A DNA stretch of 64,000 bases, from the NCBI GenBank assembly GCA_027625915.1, contig JANTQA010000051.1, positions 744,501-808,500 on the forward strand. Direction: 5' to 3'. Source of the DNA: Anaeramoeba flamelloides. Its lineage: Eukaryota; Metamonada; Anaeramoebidae. The notes under the pieces were generated by a model. It worked only from the letters and a program-made list of their open reading frames with translations, ran no database searches and was not told the DNA's origin. Made by a program: the position numbers and the translations under genes. Of the stretch, positions 24,092-36,054 are shown in pieces (the first letter of the stretch is position 1; every line of letters begins with the position of its first letter).

Positions 24092-26314
24092 AAATAAAAT
24101 AAAAAAAGTTAACAATAATCGGAAAAAAAATTAAGAAAAATGATTTTTCGTAAGATCTTCTTAATTTTCAAAGTTTTGAAAAATAACAAATACTAATGGA
24201 TGAGAATATTCGATCTATAGAAAAAGTGTTCGATTAAAATTTATTTGAACTTTCTTCTCATTTATTTCTAGATTTTTTATTTTTCAGTTGTTATTACAAG
24301 AAACAAAGAACTTGAAACACTTTACAAATCTGAGTGTAAAAATTAACTTGTATTATAAAATGAGATCATAGACAAGTTAATATTATTTCAAGAATAAAAA
24401 CTCTGAATTTTAACTGTATGGTTAATTGGTTTAATATTCATGGCTTGTTGTTTTGGGTTAGTTTTAATTTAACTGTTATGTCACAAGAAGGAGGATTGTT
24501 TTATGTTAAAATTTGAAAAGTAACAAGATACAAATAATTACTGGTATTAGAAACTAAAATACTGAAAAAATTTCATATATTTCTCTTTTTGATCAATTCA
24601 GAAATATGGTTTTGCTTTTAGATTTTTAGTTCATCCAAAATACTAATATATAGTTCATAAAAAAGGATCGTTTGTAAATCTATCAAGCTCATAAATATCA
24701 ATCTAATTCATTGAAAACCCTTTCTATCTAAAAAAAAAAAAGAAAGATAGTGACAAAGTCAAGGATAATCAGTAAAAAAATTTTCCCATTTCTTATTTAA
24801 ACATCTGTAATGTCTTTACTATTATTTTCATTTTTCCTCCCTATTTATAGAAAGAAATATCCAACAAAAAAAAATTGTGGGTTGCCTTCTGACATTGGAA
24901 GAACCAATAATTAACAAAATTTAATTCTGAACATTAAATATATTATTTTCATATTTTGCATAACAGATCAATTTTTACTTTTAAAAAACTGCTAGATTCA
25001 GATAGAAAAAAAAAAAACCATTTTGTCTCAACAAGGTTAAAATACTTTTATTGTTTTTTATAAATTCAATGTTTTTAATTGTTTTTCTGAAGAGAAAAAA
25101 AAAACACTCCTATTAGTATAGAGAGCTAGAATTATATTTATATTTTATATTGATCAATTAATAGATATTTAACAGAATATCCAAAAACTAATAGTTGATA
25201 ATCATATTCAAAAAAATTATTTGAAAAAATATCTCAGCCAGACTCACAATTTCAATTATTTCAAAATGTTCTCAGACTACTCCCCTCAACAAGGCTTTTT
25301 AGTTTCACAAAGTGGTCAATAATCAAAATTATAAAATGTAAATACTCTTTTCAAGATTTTTTCATCAAAGTCTTTTAGTTAGAAAACTTAAGATTATAAA
25401 GAAAACCAAAAATTACAAATTGAAATTAGTTGATAAAAAATAATTAATCTAGTCAACAAGCATATATTTATAATCTCCTTTTTCCAGTGCCAAAGTCTGA
25501 AGTAGCATTTAGTAGTGAAATATGTTATTTTCACATTTAAAAGAATTGAGGTTATAACAATTATCAAAGTTTTTCATTTTTTACATACATTTAACACTGT
25601 CCAAGGTGAAGAAATATATTTTTTTGATTTTTTCATCCAAAAATTATAATAATTACAACTATTTTTGGGCTTTATTTCAAAAAAATATATTTTGAATTTT
25701 TTTCACTAAAATTATCAAAATTCTAACCATTTTATACCATGAACCTGAAAAAAAATTTTTTTTTGCAATAGTGATTTATCATAATTAAAATCAAACTCAA
25801 AAATTTCACATATAAAATTTTCATATTTCTGAATTTTTTTTTTACAGTGTTTTTATTATTTTTCCTATTTTTGAAGAGAAATATATATATTTATTTTATT
25901 ATAAGTTCCATTTTGACAATTGTAACTCACCTGAAATAACACATTGAAAAAAATAAATAAAATACACCTTTAGTATTTAAGAAAAACTAATAATGAAATC
26001 TTTTTGTAATTCACTTTTAAATCATTTTAAATATATAACAACCTGATATTTTACAAATTAAAAAAATAAAACCAAAAAATAAAAAAAAGTAAATTATAAT
26101 TATTGAAATGAGCATTAGAGTGTTTTTATTAATGAACACTTAATGAAAAAAGTTAACAAAAGAAGATTTTTTACTTATAATCAAATAAATTTTTAAATTT
26201 ATCACATAGTCTCAATTTTTTTTGTGATTATTTGTATTTTCTAAGATCATTTTTTTTTAATACAAAGATCTTTTTAAAAATAAAAAGGAATAGAGAAAAA
26301 AAAACGAAACATTT

Positions 26315-26347
<33 letters not shown>

Positions 26348-28273
26348 AAAAGAAAAACAAAAACAAAACCATTTTTTTCAAAAAAAAAACTAAAATTTCT
26401 ATAATTAGAAAATTTTGTTTTTCAAAAGAATATTCGAATAAACCTTCATAAAACTTCCAATAACATTATAAAGTGAGTCAAATTTTTGATAAATAATTTA
26501 TTATCAAAAAATAATTACTGTATATAATACAAATTATCTTAGTTTTAACATCTTCTAAAGATAAGCGAAATATAGAATAAGAAAAATAATTAAAATTATA
26601 TTGCTGATCTTTCAATTTTTTTGATTATTAAATTTCCTTTTTAATCCAAAATGTAAATTATATAAGAAGAATAATTATTTATTTATTTATTTTAACAATT
26701 TTTTTTTATGTATGTATTTAGAAGTTAAGATGACAAATATAATTGGTCATAAAATCTAATATATTTGAATTTGATTGGGTTTTAAGTTCGTCCACTGTCT
26801 TAACTATCTTTAAAGATCAAAAAACTGATGAATTCGGAAGCTAAAACTTAATTTGGGAATATTTGAGAATCTTTCATTATTATAACTACAGGTTTTAGTT
26901 CTGAAAAGAATGAAAATTATTTGATTTTAGAAAATATCGAAGTTTAAAAATAACCGAGAATTAATTATTCTTCTATTACTTTCTTAATGAAAGGTATAAA
27001 AATAAATCAGAATTATATCTTGTATTTTTTTAACCTTTTTTTTTGTATAAATTTTTTTTTTATTAAATTAGATTTGATATCAAGAAATATATTTTTTTAA
27101 ATGAAAATAAATTCCCTGAATAAATCAAAAAAAAAAAAAGTTGGGAAAGGTTTAAATTTTAAAAATAGCTTTTCTTTTTGAATACTAATCAAAAAAACAC
27201 CTTTTCAATTAAATTCTTTGAAATCAAAATGGAAAAAAAATCATACAAAGTCTATTTTTGAATATTTATTTTTTCTTCTACTTTGGAAAACTTGAAGGTA
27301 ATAAAACAAGATATTAACTTGAATTTCTTACACCCTATTACATTTTTTCTATCATTTGATGAAAAGATTTATTATGAAAAATTTATTTTCAATTTTTTTT
27401 TTTCAAATATTTCTTCTAAAACTAAGCACAAATAAAGAATAATGATGCAAAGATTAAAGAAATATAGATGAATACTTGAAATCAAAAAATAACTCCAAAT
27501 AAGTTCAAGATATTAGAAAAAGAAAATATGGTCAAAAAAATTCATGTAAGATTCTTAATTGATCTGATTTGATTAGAAATAAATAATATAAAACCTAAAT
27601 AATACATCCAAGAAATAGATTTATCTATGAAAACGAATCCAAAACAATATCCTATTTTCTCAATTAAAATCAAGAATTAGATAAATTAAATAAATTTGAA
27701 AATCATTTTGGGATATTCTTGAGTAATTGAACTTTATGTTTTACTCAAAAATTGTACAAATAAAAGCTTTTCCATTTGGAATAAAAAATAAAACTGAATC
27801 AAAAAGGAGTAATTTCATTCAAAATTTACATCAAAGATCAAGAAATAAATGTTTTTTATAAATTTTTTCTTGATCAAATTTTTTGATTTTAATTTTTTTA
27901 TTTGGTTTATAGTTCTATTCTACGTTTAATATACTCAACTTTCTGACTTTTATTTCAACACTCATCTATTTAGTTCAAGAAATGAATTGTATGGATGGAA
28001 TTTTGCATATATGGTGGTATTTTAAATTTTGAAAAAGGTTCTTGCCACCTTAACATAATTAGATTCCATAGTTTTGCTTGGCAATTGAAAAAAAAGATCC
28101 ATAATTTCAACAATAAACCACACACATAAATTACATTTAAAAATATTCTAAATCATTCATATTTTCTGTACCATTTAAAAAATTTTGCTTTTATCAATTC
28201 ATTTTTATAATTTACAAATATTTCGAAAGGTTTTTTCAAAACACCTCTTATTTGCTTGATAAAAATTCTTTTA
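24092..28273. other. Intergenic, 4.2 kb, no gene recognised
   Basis: This holds the ATG5 promoter side and then A/T-rich sequence with a 30-base A run at 26316-26345. A short frame at 25267 (MFSDYSPQQGFLVSQSGQ, then stop) is coding-like in composition and could be a remnant exon, but no partner exon was found. Confidence 0.5.
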
Positions 28274-29814
28274 ATGACTTCTTGGGTTCAACAATTACAG
28301 GAATATACAAAAGGAACAAAGCCAAAAAACAAAAAGGAATTAAAAGAAGAAGTGGAACTAAAGTTTCTTCAAAATCTTGAAAAAAAAAAACAACAACAAA
28401 CAAAAACAAAAAACAAAGATGAGATACCAAGATTCTTTTTCCCAACAAAATCACCAATCAAAGAATTAATTAAAAAGTGTGCAAGAAAAAGAAAGCTAAA
28501 AAAAAAAAAAATAAAGCTACTCGATCCAAAAGATATTGAGCAGCTTTTGAATTCTGTGAAAAAACATAGTGTTGAAGAAAATGAAGAATTAATCGTAAAT
28601 TTTTTTTTTTTTATTTTTTTTTTTTTGATAATCTTTTCTCTTTTCTTGCAACTTTTGGATTCTTTTTGAATCATTTGAACTGATTCTATTTCCAAAAAAA
28701 ATGTTCGACAAAGTCTTTCTCATCAAAAATACAATGTTTTGTTTTCTTTTTTCTTTTCAAAAAAAAAAAAAAAACATTTTGGGTCATGCCACAAAATGAA
28801 CAATAATTATCCTCAACCAAACCTCAAAACTTTCCAATACAAAAGATTGACTACGAAGCATTTTGCTCAGTACAGGACGAGGTCTCGCCTAAATGCAAAA
28901 GGATTCTTAAACCAAGTTTATTTTTGAAATTCCAAGATCCTCTTAATGGCAATGTCTCCTCTTTTAATTTATTAAAGTATATTATAAATTTGTCGACATT
29001 TAAAAAACGGTTAATCGACATGTCCTTTCTTACTGAAAATGAATGGCTCACGCGGACACAAATTGAAATTTATATTAAAAAATTGATTCCGAAGATCCCT
29101 GATTTAGACAACCTCGGTTTTTCGTTCCGCAAATACTATATCCAAATGTCATGCCAAAAATTTCTCTATTTCAGGGGCAACAGCCAAAAGATGAGAGTTC
29201 TAGATTTTGCTCTTTCAAAGGATCTGGAACTGCTGAATGAGCTTGTGGACAATTACAGCGGGGAGGAATTTGAAGAAAATTGGTTTTCCAAAAGCTCTGC
29301 GGAGTTGGTAATCAACGAATTTTTAAACCTGCAAGATAACCAAGATAAGGGGTATCTCACCCAGAACGAGTTTATCTCTTTTGGAACCGGGCTCATTCCT
29401 GAATTTGCTGAGCGGCTGTTCCAGGAGCACATACCGGATGGCAGAATGACCTTCCAGCATTACGTTAACTATGTACTTATCTCGACTTATTACTCCGAAT
29501 ACCCGAAAAAGTCTTTTGAATACCTTTGGAAAATAATTGATATTAATAAAAATGGCAAATTTGATGAGCTTGTTCTCAAGTTCTTCTTCAAAGGCTTGAT
29601 CCGCCAGCTGAAGGAAAGAAATATGGAAGAGGTCACCTTCTCGTCATTCATGAGTGAAATTTTTGACTTGTTTAAACCCAAATACTATAATTTTATTTCC
29701 AAACAAGATTTATTAAGATCAAATTCTTCCGTAGTTTTGTTTAGAATATTGGGGGACGTTGATGAATTCGTTACATGGGATGAAAGAAGTACAAATAACA
29801 TCGATCAAATGTAA
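28274..29814 (+). CDS. PPP2R3C: Protein phosphatase 2A regulatory subunit B''-gamma (PPP2R3C type)
   Basis: Exons 28274-28594 and 28846-29814 give 429 aa (human PPP2R3C is 453). The intron 28595-28845 begins GTAAAT, ends AAAAG and is phase 0. It restores the family's 'NYENF' segment as IDYEAF. Recognisable family blocks in order: IPRFFFPT (human IPRFYYRLP), FLTENEWLTRTQIEIYIKKL, LIPKIPDLDNLG (human LIPTLPQLDGLE), ENWFSKSSAELVINEFLNLQ (human TNWFSAPSALRVYGQYLNLD), then an EF-hand-like loop (DNQDKGYLTQNE), a second one (DINKNGKFDEL), and DLFKPKYYNFISKQDL. B'' subunits target PP2A and bind Ca2+; in plants and animals this subtype acts at microtubule-organising sites and in lymphocyte signalling. 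The first EF loop lacks acidic residues at positions 3 and 5, so Ca2+ affinity may be weak. The stop is TAA-TAA. Confidence 0.93.
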
Positions 29815-30583
29815 TAATAATACAATGCTATTTTTTTTTTTTTTTTTTTACTTTATTCGATCGCTCCTATTTGTGATTTTAAATTCCTTTTTTACTAACA
29901 ACAATAATATTTTCATTTTTTCTTTTTTAATTTATTTTTTCTTTCAATAAATCATTTTTAAATAACTTTCCATCATTTTTTTTTAAATATTACAAAAAAA
30001 ATTATCCAATAACTCATGGGTAATTTTGTTTTTTTTTAATCAAATTAGACTTTTTGATTTTAATTGAATTGTTTAATTTATATTTTTAATTTTGATCAAG
30101 GAATGATTTGTGATATATCCCTTAGAACCTCAAATATCTTGATATTTTTGAAATAAAATTTTTCATTTGAATTGTTATGAAAGGATTCTAAGATATAGAA
30201 TTTATAAAAAATTATCTGAGAATAAAAATTTTATAATTAAAAATTGTAGAGGAACACATGTGCAAAAAGTGATTTCCTAATATTTTAAGTTTTTTGATAA
30301 CTTGAATTATAATAAATACTATTGGTTAATAAAAACTCTTTGATCAAAAAATAAACTCTTTTTCAAATAAACGGAAACAGAAATTTTCAAGAATTATTCA
30401 TAATTGAATTAAATTAATTGTAGTATCATTTTAAAATATAAGAAACTCTTAAAAAGATAAAAAAAAACAACTCAACTGGGGATTTAAAACTCATTAAAAC
30501 AAAACAATAAAAATTAAAATTAAATCTTTTAAAAATTGATGTACTCTTTTATTTGAAATGAGAAATCTCGTTTGGTAAATTGT
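29815..30583. other. Intergenic between PPP2R3C and a small ORF
   Basis: This is the 3' flank, beginning with a long T run at 29832-29850, then A/T-rich sequence. No gene or repeat was assigned. Confidence 0.5.
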
Positions 30584-30808
30584 ATGGGAAAAAAAAAAAT
30601 AAAATCAAGAAAAAACTTTGAACACAATGAATTGGGGAAAAGTTCTTTACAAGTTATTGATAACTCTTTAAACGACATATTTATGTTCTTTAAAGTCTCG
30701 CTTTCCAAGATAAAGCCGCGATTCATCTGGGTGTTTTGTTGGATTGTTTTTTACTTTATTTTCTGTTTTCTTTGTTACGTGCAGAAATCCAATAATGGTC
30801 TTTCTTAA
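30584..30808 (+). CDS. Possible small single-pass membrane protein
   Basis: A 74-codon frame starts MGKKKIKSRKNFEHNELG and carries a C-terminal hydrophobic stretch, FIWVFCWIVFYFIFCFLCYV (residues about 47-66), preceded by Lys/Arg (KIKPR) and followed by a short polar tail. This would be a tail-anchored or type II topology. Base composition in the frame is richer in G+C than the flanks (AAGCCGCGATTCATCTGGGT), which supports coding. No family is recognised. Confidence 0.45.
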   Translation: MGKKKIKSRKNFEHNELGKSSLQVIDNSLNDIFMFFKVSLSKIKPRFIWVFCWIVFYFIFCFLCYVQKSNNGLS

Positions 30809-31224
30809 TTCCTATATTTAGTTCATTTGAAATCAAACTTAAACTATTTCTATTTTTATATCGACCGATTATTTCCAAATTGGTTTCTTCTTATCTTAAT
30901 TTATTTCATTTTTCATCTGTTCAATATCCATAAATAAAAAAACAAAAAATGAATAATTTAAATGAAAATCAACAATAAGTAATTATCTGATTAACAATTG
31001 AATTCGATGGTATTGACGATTTGGGGTGTGCCCTTTTGTTTGAAAAAGAGTTTATTTTTCAAGATTTTTTAGAATTTAAGTCAAAAAATCCAATTTTCCA
31101 GGTTCTATTAATATTTTTTTTCAATACATTTATAAGTGAAAGATTGAAATATTTTTTGCTTCAGTAAAAAAAAGAAGTCTTTTTATTATATTTTAAAAGT
31201 ATTTTTTATTTGATGAATATGTTT
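30809..31224. other. Intergenic, no gene recognised
   Basis: A/T-rich sequence without a supportable gene. Confidence 0.4.
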
Positions 31225-31945
31225 CAAATAGAGATTCAATTATTTTAACTATTAAAGAATTATTTGTTCTTTAAAATTAAAAAAAAATATTTTTTTTTGA
31301 TTTTTCCATTAGGATTTTTTTAATATTTGAAATAAACGGAAAAGGTATTAAATTTTTCCGTTTATTCCAAAAAGTAAAAAAAAACTGCCTTTAACTTTTC
31401 CAGAATTTAAAAGAATTGAGTAAAACCAAAGATTTTTCTCTATTCTTTTGAATTATGGAAAAGCTAGTCACTTGAAGGCACTAGACGGATATGTTTGTTA
31501 GAGTTTCTTCTGTTTAAAAGAATAGTGTAAATTATATAGTGTTTTACTCAATTCTTTTCAATTTTGGAAAAGCTACGGGTACTATATATTTATTATCAGT
31601 TATTTTTTTTTAGTATATGAGTTTTTTTAGATGAGTAGAGTGTTTTCAAAACTATTGGTTATTATCTATTCAAAAAACAATTTAAAGTTGAATTTTGGGA
31701 AATTATATTGTAACATCCATTTAAAAATTTTTACAATAAAATAGATCTATTTTTTGAAACTCGAGACTTTTAAAAATCGTAGTTCTTATAGAAAAAATAA
31801 ATACAACATACTAGAAATTATTAAGAACTCGAATTTCGATTCTATTGTGAAAAACCTCGATTTACAAGGATGAAATGATAATTGTAGTAATAAATATGTC
31901 TAACTTGGAATTTTTAATTTTATTTTTCCTTACTAGTGGTGTGTA
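31225..31945 (+). mobile_element. Dispersed repeat, family H, copy 1
   Basis: The segment shares an ordered series of blocks with 52208-52925: CTATTAAAGAATTATTTGTT at the start, a hairpin around CCAGAATT.AAAAGAATTGA, TTTTTTAGATGA, TTATTATCT and TTTTTTGA.ACT.GAGACTT, ending near GATGAAATGATAATT. A reverse-strand copy lies at 62283-62695. It is non-coding, with no certain termini. Confidence 0.65.
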
Positions 31946-32465
31946 CCTACATAAGAAATGTATGAAAAAACTTTATTTCAGCCTTTGAAAGATTTTTCTT
32001 TATTGTTATGATTTTATTATTTTTCAATCAAAATTTTATTAAAACAAAAATTATTTTTTTTAGAAAAGTTTATAAATCTCACAAATATCTTAATTTTAAT
32101 GATTAAAGCACATCATACTTTACTGGGATTTTTTTGGGGTCATTTTTAACCCAAAATTGCCAAAAATACTTTAATGGTTAATAATTTATTAATTATAAAG
32201 TTTATTTTAATATCAAATAGAAAATTTGTTTCTTCTATTGATTACCATTTAATGTTTAGCTATATTTTTTTTTATAAAAAATTTAAAAATTAATTAAAAA
32301 ATATGAATTAAATTTTAAAAAAAAAATATAATTTTTTTTTATTCTTGAAGAAGTGTAAATTACAGTCCAAATATATGTTTAATTAAATTTATTCAAATAT
32401 GATTTAAGTAGAAAATCATAGATTTTATGATTTTTCAAGGAACAGAAATACCAAATTTTTTATCA

Positions 32466-33166
32466 AACTTTTTTTCAGTCAAAGGGGGGCAGTTGTAATG
32501 GTATAATGCATGTGTTTAAAGGGTTTGCATAGATATTAGAAGAAAAATTTTATTTTGGAAATTTTTAAAATTGAAATCATTTTTTCACATTTTTACACAT
32601 TTTTTTTTTTTTTTTCGATTTTTTTTTTTAAAACTTCATTCAGTTTCAAAAAATTTTTTTATTGTAAGATCAATAGTCACTTGGGTAAAAATGTGTTATT
32701 CTAAGGTTATTGAAACTATGTAAAGATTGTTGAGAAATGATATTGATTTCTCTTGTAATTCTATTCGATCTTTGATCTTGATATTTGTTTAATAAATGTG
32801 AAAAATTTTCACTTCATTTTTATTTCCTTTTTCAAATAGAGACCACAAATACCAACAAACTTTGTTTGGGGGAGTTGATTTCTAAAAGAAAAGTATGTAA
32901 AATGAAGTGAAAAATGTTTCATATTTATTATTCAAATACCAGTAGAAGTTTAAAACAAACATTGTTATTTTTCTCAATAAGACCCTCAGAATTTGAGTTT
33001 TTCAATTTTATAAGAAAATTTATTGATTAATTAGTTTTCTTTCAACACATATCAACAATTATTTGATGTGTATTATTCTTCTTATTTCTTATTTGTTCTT
33101 CAAAGGTCAATTATATAAAATAATTGATATTTGAAAAAAAAACTTTGGGCACCTTTGACTGAAACA
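32466..33166 (+). mobile_element. Element A, copy 2, inserted in SINE copy 3
   Basis: The ends are AAACTTTTTTTCAGTCAAAGG and the complement of CTCTGTTTCAGTCAAAGG. The element is about 690 bp and non-coding. It carries element B at 32780-32945 at the same internal position as copy 1. A possible short duplication (TTTAT or TAT) lies at the junctions. Confidence 0.75.
32780..32945. mobile_element. Element B, copy 3, inside element A copy 2
   Basis: The hairpin arms contain GTGAAAAATTTTCACTTCAT and the complementary AATGAAGTGAAAAATGTTTC. The right terminus is CAAATACCAGTAG. Confidence 0.75.
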
Positions 33167-33205
33167 GAGTTTATGTTCAAACAAATAAAGTAAAAAATTG
33201 AAAAG

Positions 33206-33239
<34 letters not shown>

Positions 33240-33570
33240 ATAATTCAAAAAATGTTTAACAGGAGCAATTGGTAAAAAAAAAATTAAAAAAAATAAATAA
33301 ATGCTAACTTTAATTTAGAACATCCAAAATTGCAACCACGATACTTTTGGTCAATTTAATTTAATTTAATTTGAAAATTATTTTTGGATTTTCGTTCGGG
33401 AACCGTTGTTAGATGGTAGGAATTTCTTTTTTTTTTTCTTTATGATGTGGTTTTCTTGAAACCTTTAGACATCTTATGTATATAATTTTACTTTTTTATT
33501 TTCAGATTACTCATGCTTTTGTTATTCGTATATCTATATTATCAAGTAAAAACTTGATCTTTTTCATTGC

Positions 33571-34865
33571 CAACTCGTATTCCCAAGATTAATAAGATTC
33601 GGAAAGGGGAAAAAAATTGAAAAAAATAATAATTTTAATCATAGTAGAATTTTTTAATCAATACTGTCTGTAAATTTTGAAATTTAAATTAATAAGTCAA
33701 AAGTTCCTGTCGGATGAATATTTGATTTTATTTTTAATTTTTACTATTTTTTTATTTTTGAATTTTTAAAATCTAGACATAAAATAAACAATATTATTGA
33801 ATAAAAGAAGATATATTAAAAAATATTTTGATATATCTGGATTAATTTTGATCAATAAATTCAAATTTTAAAAAGATTTTTTTTCAAATTTTTACAACAA
33901 CAAAATCCAAAAAAAAAAAATTCTTGGTTTTGAAAATTATATTATTTTTTAATGTTGTAATAAAGTAATTTTATAATTATTTTTGGAACTTTAAGACTGG
34001 TTATCTTTTCGATTAAATAATTTTTTTATTTGTTTAATTCTAATTTGATTAAAATAAATTATTTTACAATTTGTTTTTTGTTTGTGTTTTCAAATATTTT
34101 CTATTGATTTAATTAAATGAAATTTTATAAAATAAATCACATTAAACTTTAAATTTTGACAGAAAGAAATTAATTTCATTATTTTCTTAATTCAATATTT
34201 ATTGAAATTTTATATTAAAAAAAAAAAAATACACAGTATTATATTTTTTTTATTTATTTTTTTTTATCAAATTATAATTGCTCTTTATTATTAATAAATC
34301 AATCTATTGTGTTTTGAATTGCTATTATTGTAATAAAATTTCTTATTTAAAAGATTAAAAATCAAATCTTTAAATAAAAGGTAAAAATGTATAATTATTT
34401 TTATCTTTCCAATATAAAGAAAAAATATCATAATATTATTACCAAATCTGTCAACTATTTTAACTTTCTATTATAATTCAAATCTGGATTAATCAAATAA
34501 TATAATAAATATTTTAACACTTTAATATTTTTTTAAATCTTATATAATAAATTTGATGAAATGTTTTGAAATACAGTGGTGCTAAGGGGTATAAAGTATT
34601 ACCAAAAAAAAAAATAAAAAATAAAAAAAATCGACCTTTTTTTTAATAGGTTTTAAATAATGTTCTATTCTGAAGATTTTTTTTGTATATCAAGAATATA
34701 AATTTAAGATTAATATTCTAACTAATTGAAACTGTAATATTTGTTTTGAATTTTAGGATGTGCCAATTAAAATATTTTGAAAAAATATCTTTATATTTTA
34801 AAGACTTTTTTATTGAAAACAAAACATTGAGAAATTTAATAAAAAAAAAATTGATAAATATTAAA
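33571..34865. other. Intergenic, no gene recognised
   Basis: Very A/T-rich sequence. I see neither a gene nor a clear repeat. Confidence 0.4.
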
Positions 34866-35095
34866 AGATACAAAGGTTTTTACAAAATATAATAAAAAAA
34901 ATTTTTTTTTATACATTCTATGGTAAATTTTATCAATATTTGCCTCCTTGGAATAATAATAACAAATAATAGATAATAATAATAATAAACATCATCTATC
35001 TCTGCTTTCACAAAAAATCTACAGTCCAATAAAAAATGATTATTATCATGTTTAATCAATTCTAAATTTAATCTCAAATAACAGAAAAAATCAAA
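34866..35095 (-). mobile_element. Possible LINE C-terminal remnant
   Basis: On the minus strand, a frame includes CYLRLNLELIKHDNNHFLLD followed by C and FF. The spacing of Cys, His-Phe-Leu and Cys resembles the LINE C-terminal motif CLKYQQKEIIENIDHFLWIC at 17.5 kb. It ends in an (AAT)n-like stretch that could be a LINE 3' tail. Element D follows on the high-coordinate side. Confidence 0.4.
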
Positions 35096-35121
35096 TACTT
35101 TAAATAGACTCTATGTTAACA

Positions 35122-35350
35122 CTACTGTTAATTGTAAAATAAATCGGACAAAATTTTCATTCATCGTTCCAAAAAAAATCTTTGAAATAATCTTTGAAAA
35201 TCGAATTATTTTTCAACCATATAACGTGTTTAACGTGGCTAGAGGATAGGGACTATCAAAATTCTGTTTTCAAAGGATTTTTGAAATCATAATTTAATTT
35301 TGGAAAGATAAATAAAAATTTTGTCAGATTTATTTTTCAATTAAGAGTAA
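35122..35350. mobile_element. Inverted-repeat element, family D, copy 1
   Basis: The left terminus CTACTGTTAATTGTAAAATA and the block AAAATTTTCATTCATCGTTC are mirrored at the right by AAAATTTTGTCAGATTTATT. The interior is diverged and no coding is present. Relatives lie at 38113, 44973 and 61822. Confidence 0.6.
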
Positions 35351-35535
35351 AGAGTTATTCTTTCGAAGTTGGTATTTTTTAAAGATATATTTTGTCCAAT
35401 TTTGATTGTAACAAAACAAGATTCTTTAAAACAAGGTTAATATAAACATTTGTCCAAGTGGATGGGTGAGTTTTAATTGTAGTCTTCACACATAAAGGGT
35501 AATTTTAACTGGTATTAAAGTTTTTTTTTAATAAA

Positions 35536-35925
35536 AAGAAAGTTCAATATGAAGAGCAATATGATGAAGGATCAGTTTTTGTAAAAGAGACGAAGAACAA
35601 GAATTTATTGCCTTTTTCTTCTACAACAAGAGGTTTCATGATTTATTATTGGAATTAAGAGCTACTAATCGGAAAGATGTTCTTCACAAATTTTTTCTAT
35701 CTTATCCAACTAAAGATATTTCTTCTTCATAAAAAATCGAAAAGCTGTTCAAAATAGTCTCGAAAATATGTTGCTCGTTTCAAATGAAGTCCTGTTTTCT
35801 AACCTTACAAATTTAAAGTAAAATCAACAAATTAAAAATAAAAGATGAAAAAATTAACAATGGTTCAGATTGTGCCTCACGAAAACAAAGATTTGTCCCT
35901 TCCCCAACAACTCGAATAAAAATTT
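35536..35925 (+). pseudogene. Frame-broken coding remnants, family unknown
   Basis: Three neighbouring plus-strand stretches in different frames have coding-like composition. One includes EEQYDEGSVFVKETKNKN, the next HDLLLELRATNRKDVLHKFF, the third NRKAVQNSLENMLLVSNEVL. A further short ORF at 35858 starts MVQIVPHENKDLSLPQQLE. None extends through splice sites of the size seen elsewhere. I do not recognise the protein. It is most simply a decayed gene lying upstream of the BRCT gene. Confidence 0.4.
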
Positions 35926-36054
35926 GTGAAAAAAGTTATTTTTTTATCTTTTTATTTTCTTTTTGAAATTTTTTATAATACTTTTTTCTTTTTTTTTTCT
36001 TTTCACCACAAACGGTATTTACCATTAATATTTTTTATACTACACTCTATTAAG

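Larger units (their letters stand above)
32341..33570 (-). mobile_element. SINE-like element S, copy 3, split by element A
   Basis: The 3' end at 32341 (GAAGAAGTGTAAATTACAGT) and the 5' end near 33570 (AACTTGATCTTTTTCATTGC) match the copies at 12.6 and 14.2 kb. AGGAGCAATTGGTAAAAAA at about 33261 is the shared interior. About 690 bases of element A (32466-33166) interrupt it. The flanking SINE sequence resumes in register (AATTTTTTAT | ATGTTCAAA against AATTTTTATGTTTAAA in copy 1). Confidence 0.7.

Noticed and set aside
35926-36054. N-terminal extension of the BRCT protein
   Set aside because: The extra codons begin at GTG, are Phe/Lys-rich leader sequence, and precede a good ATG at the natural start of the BRCT fold.
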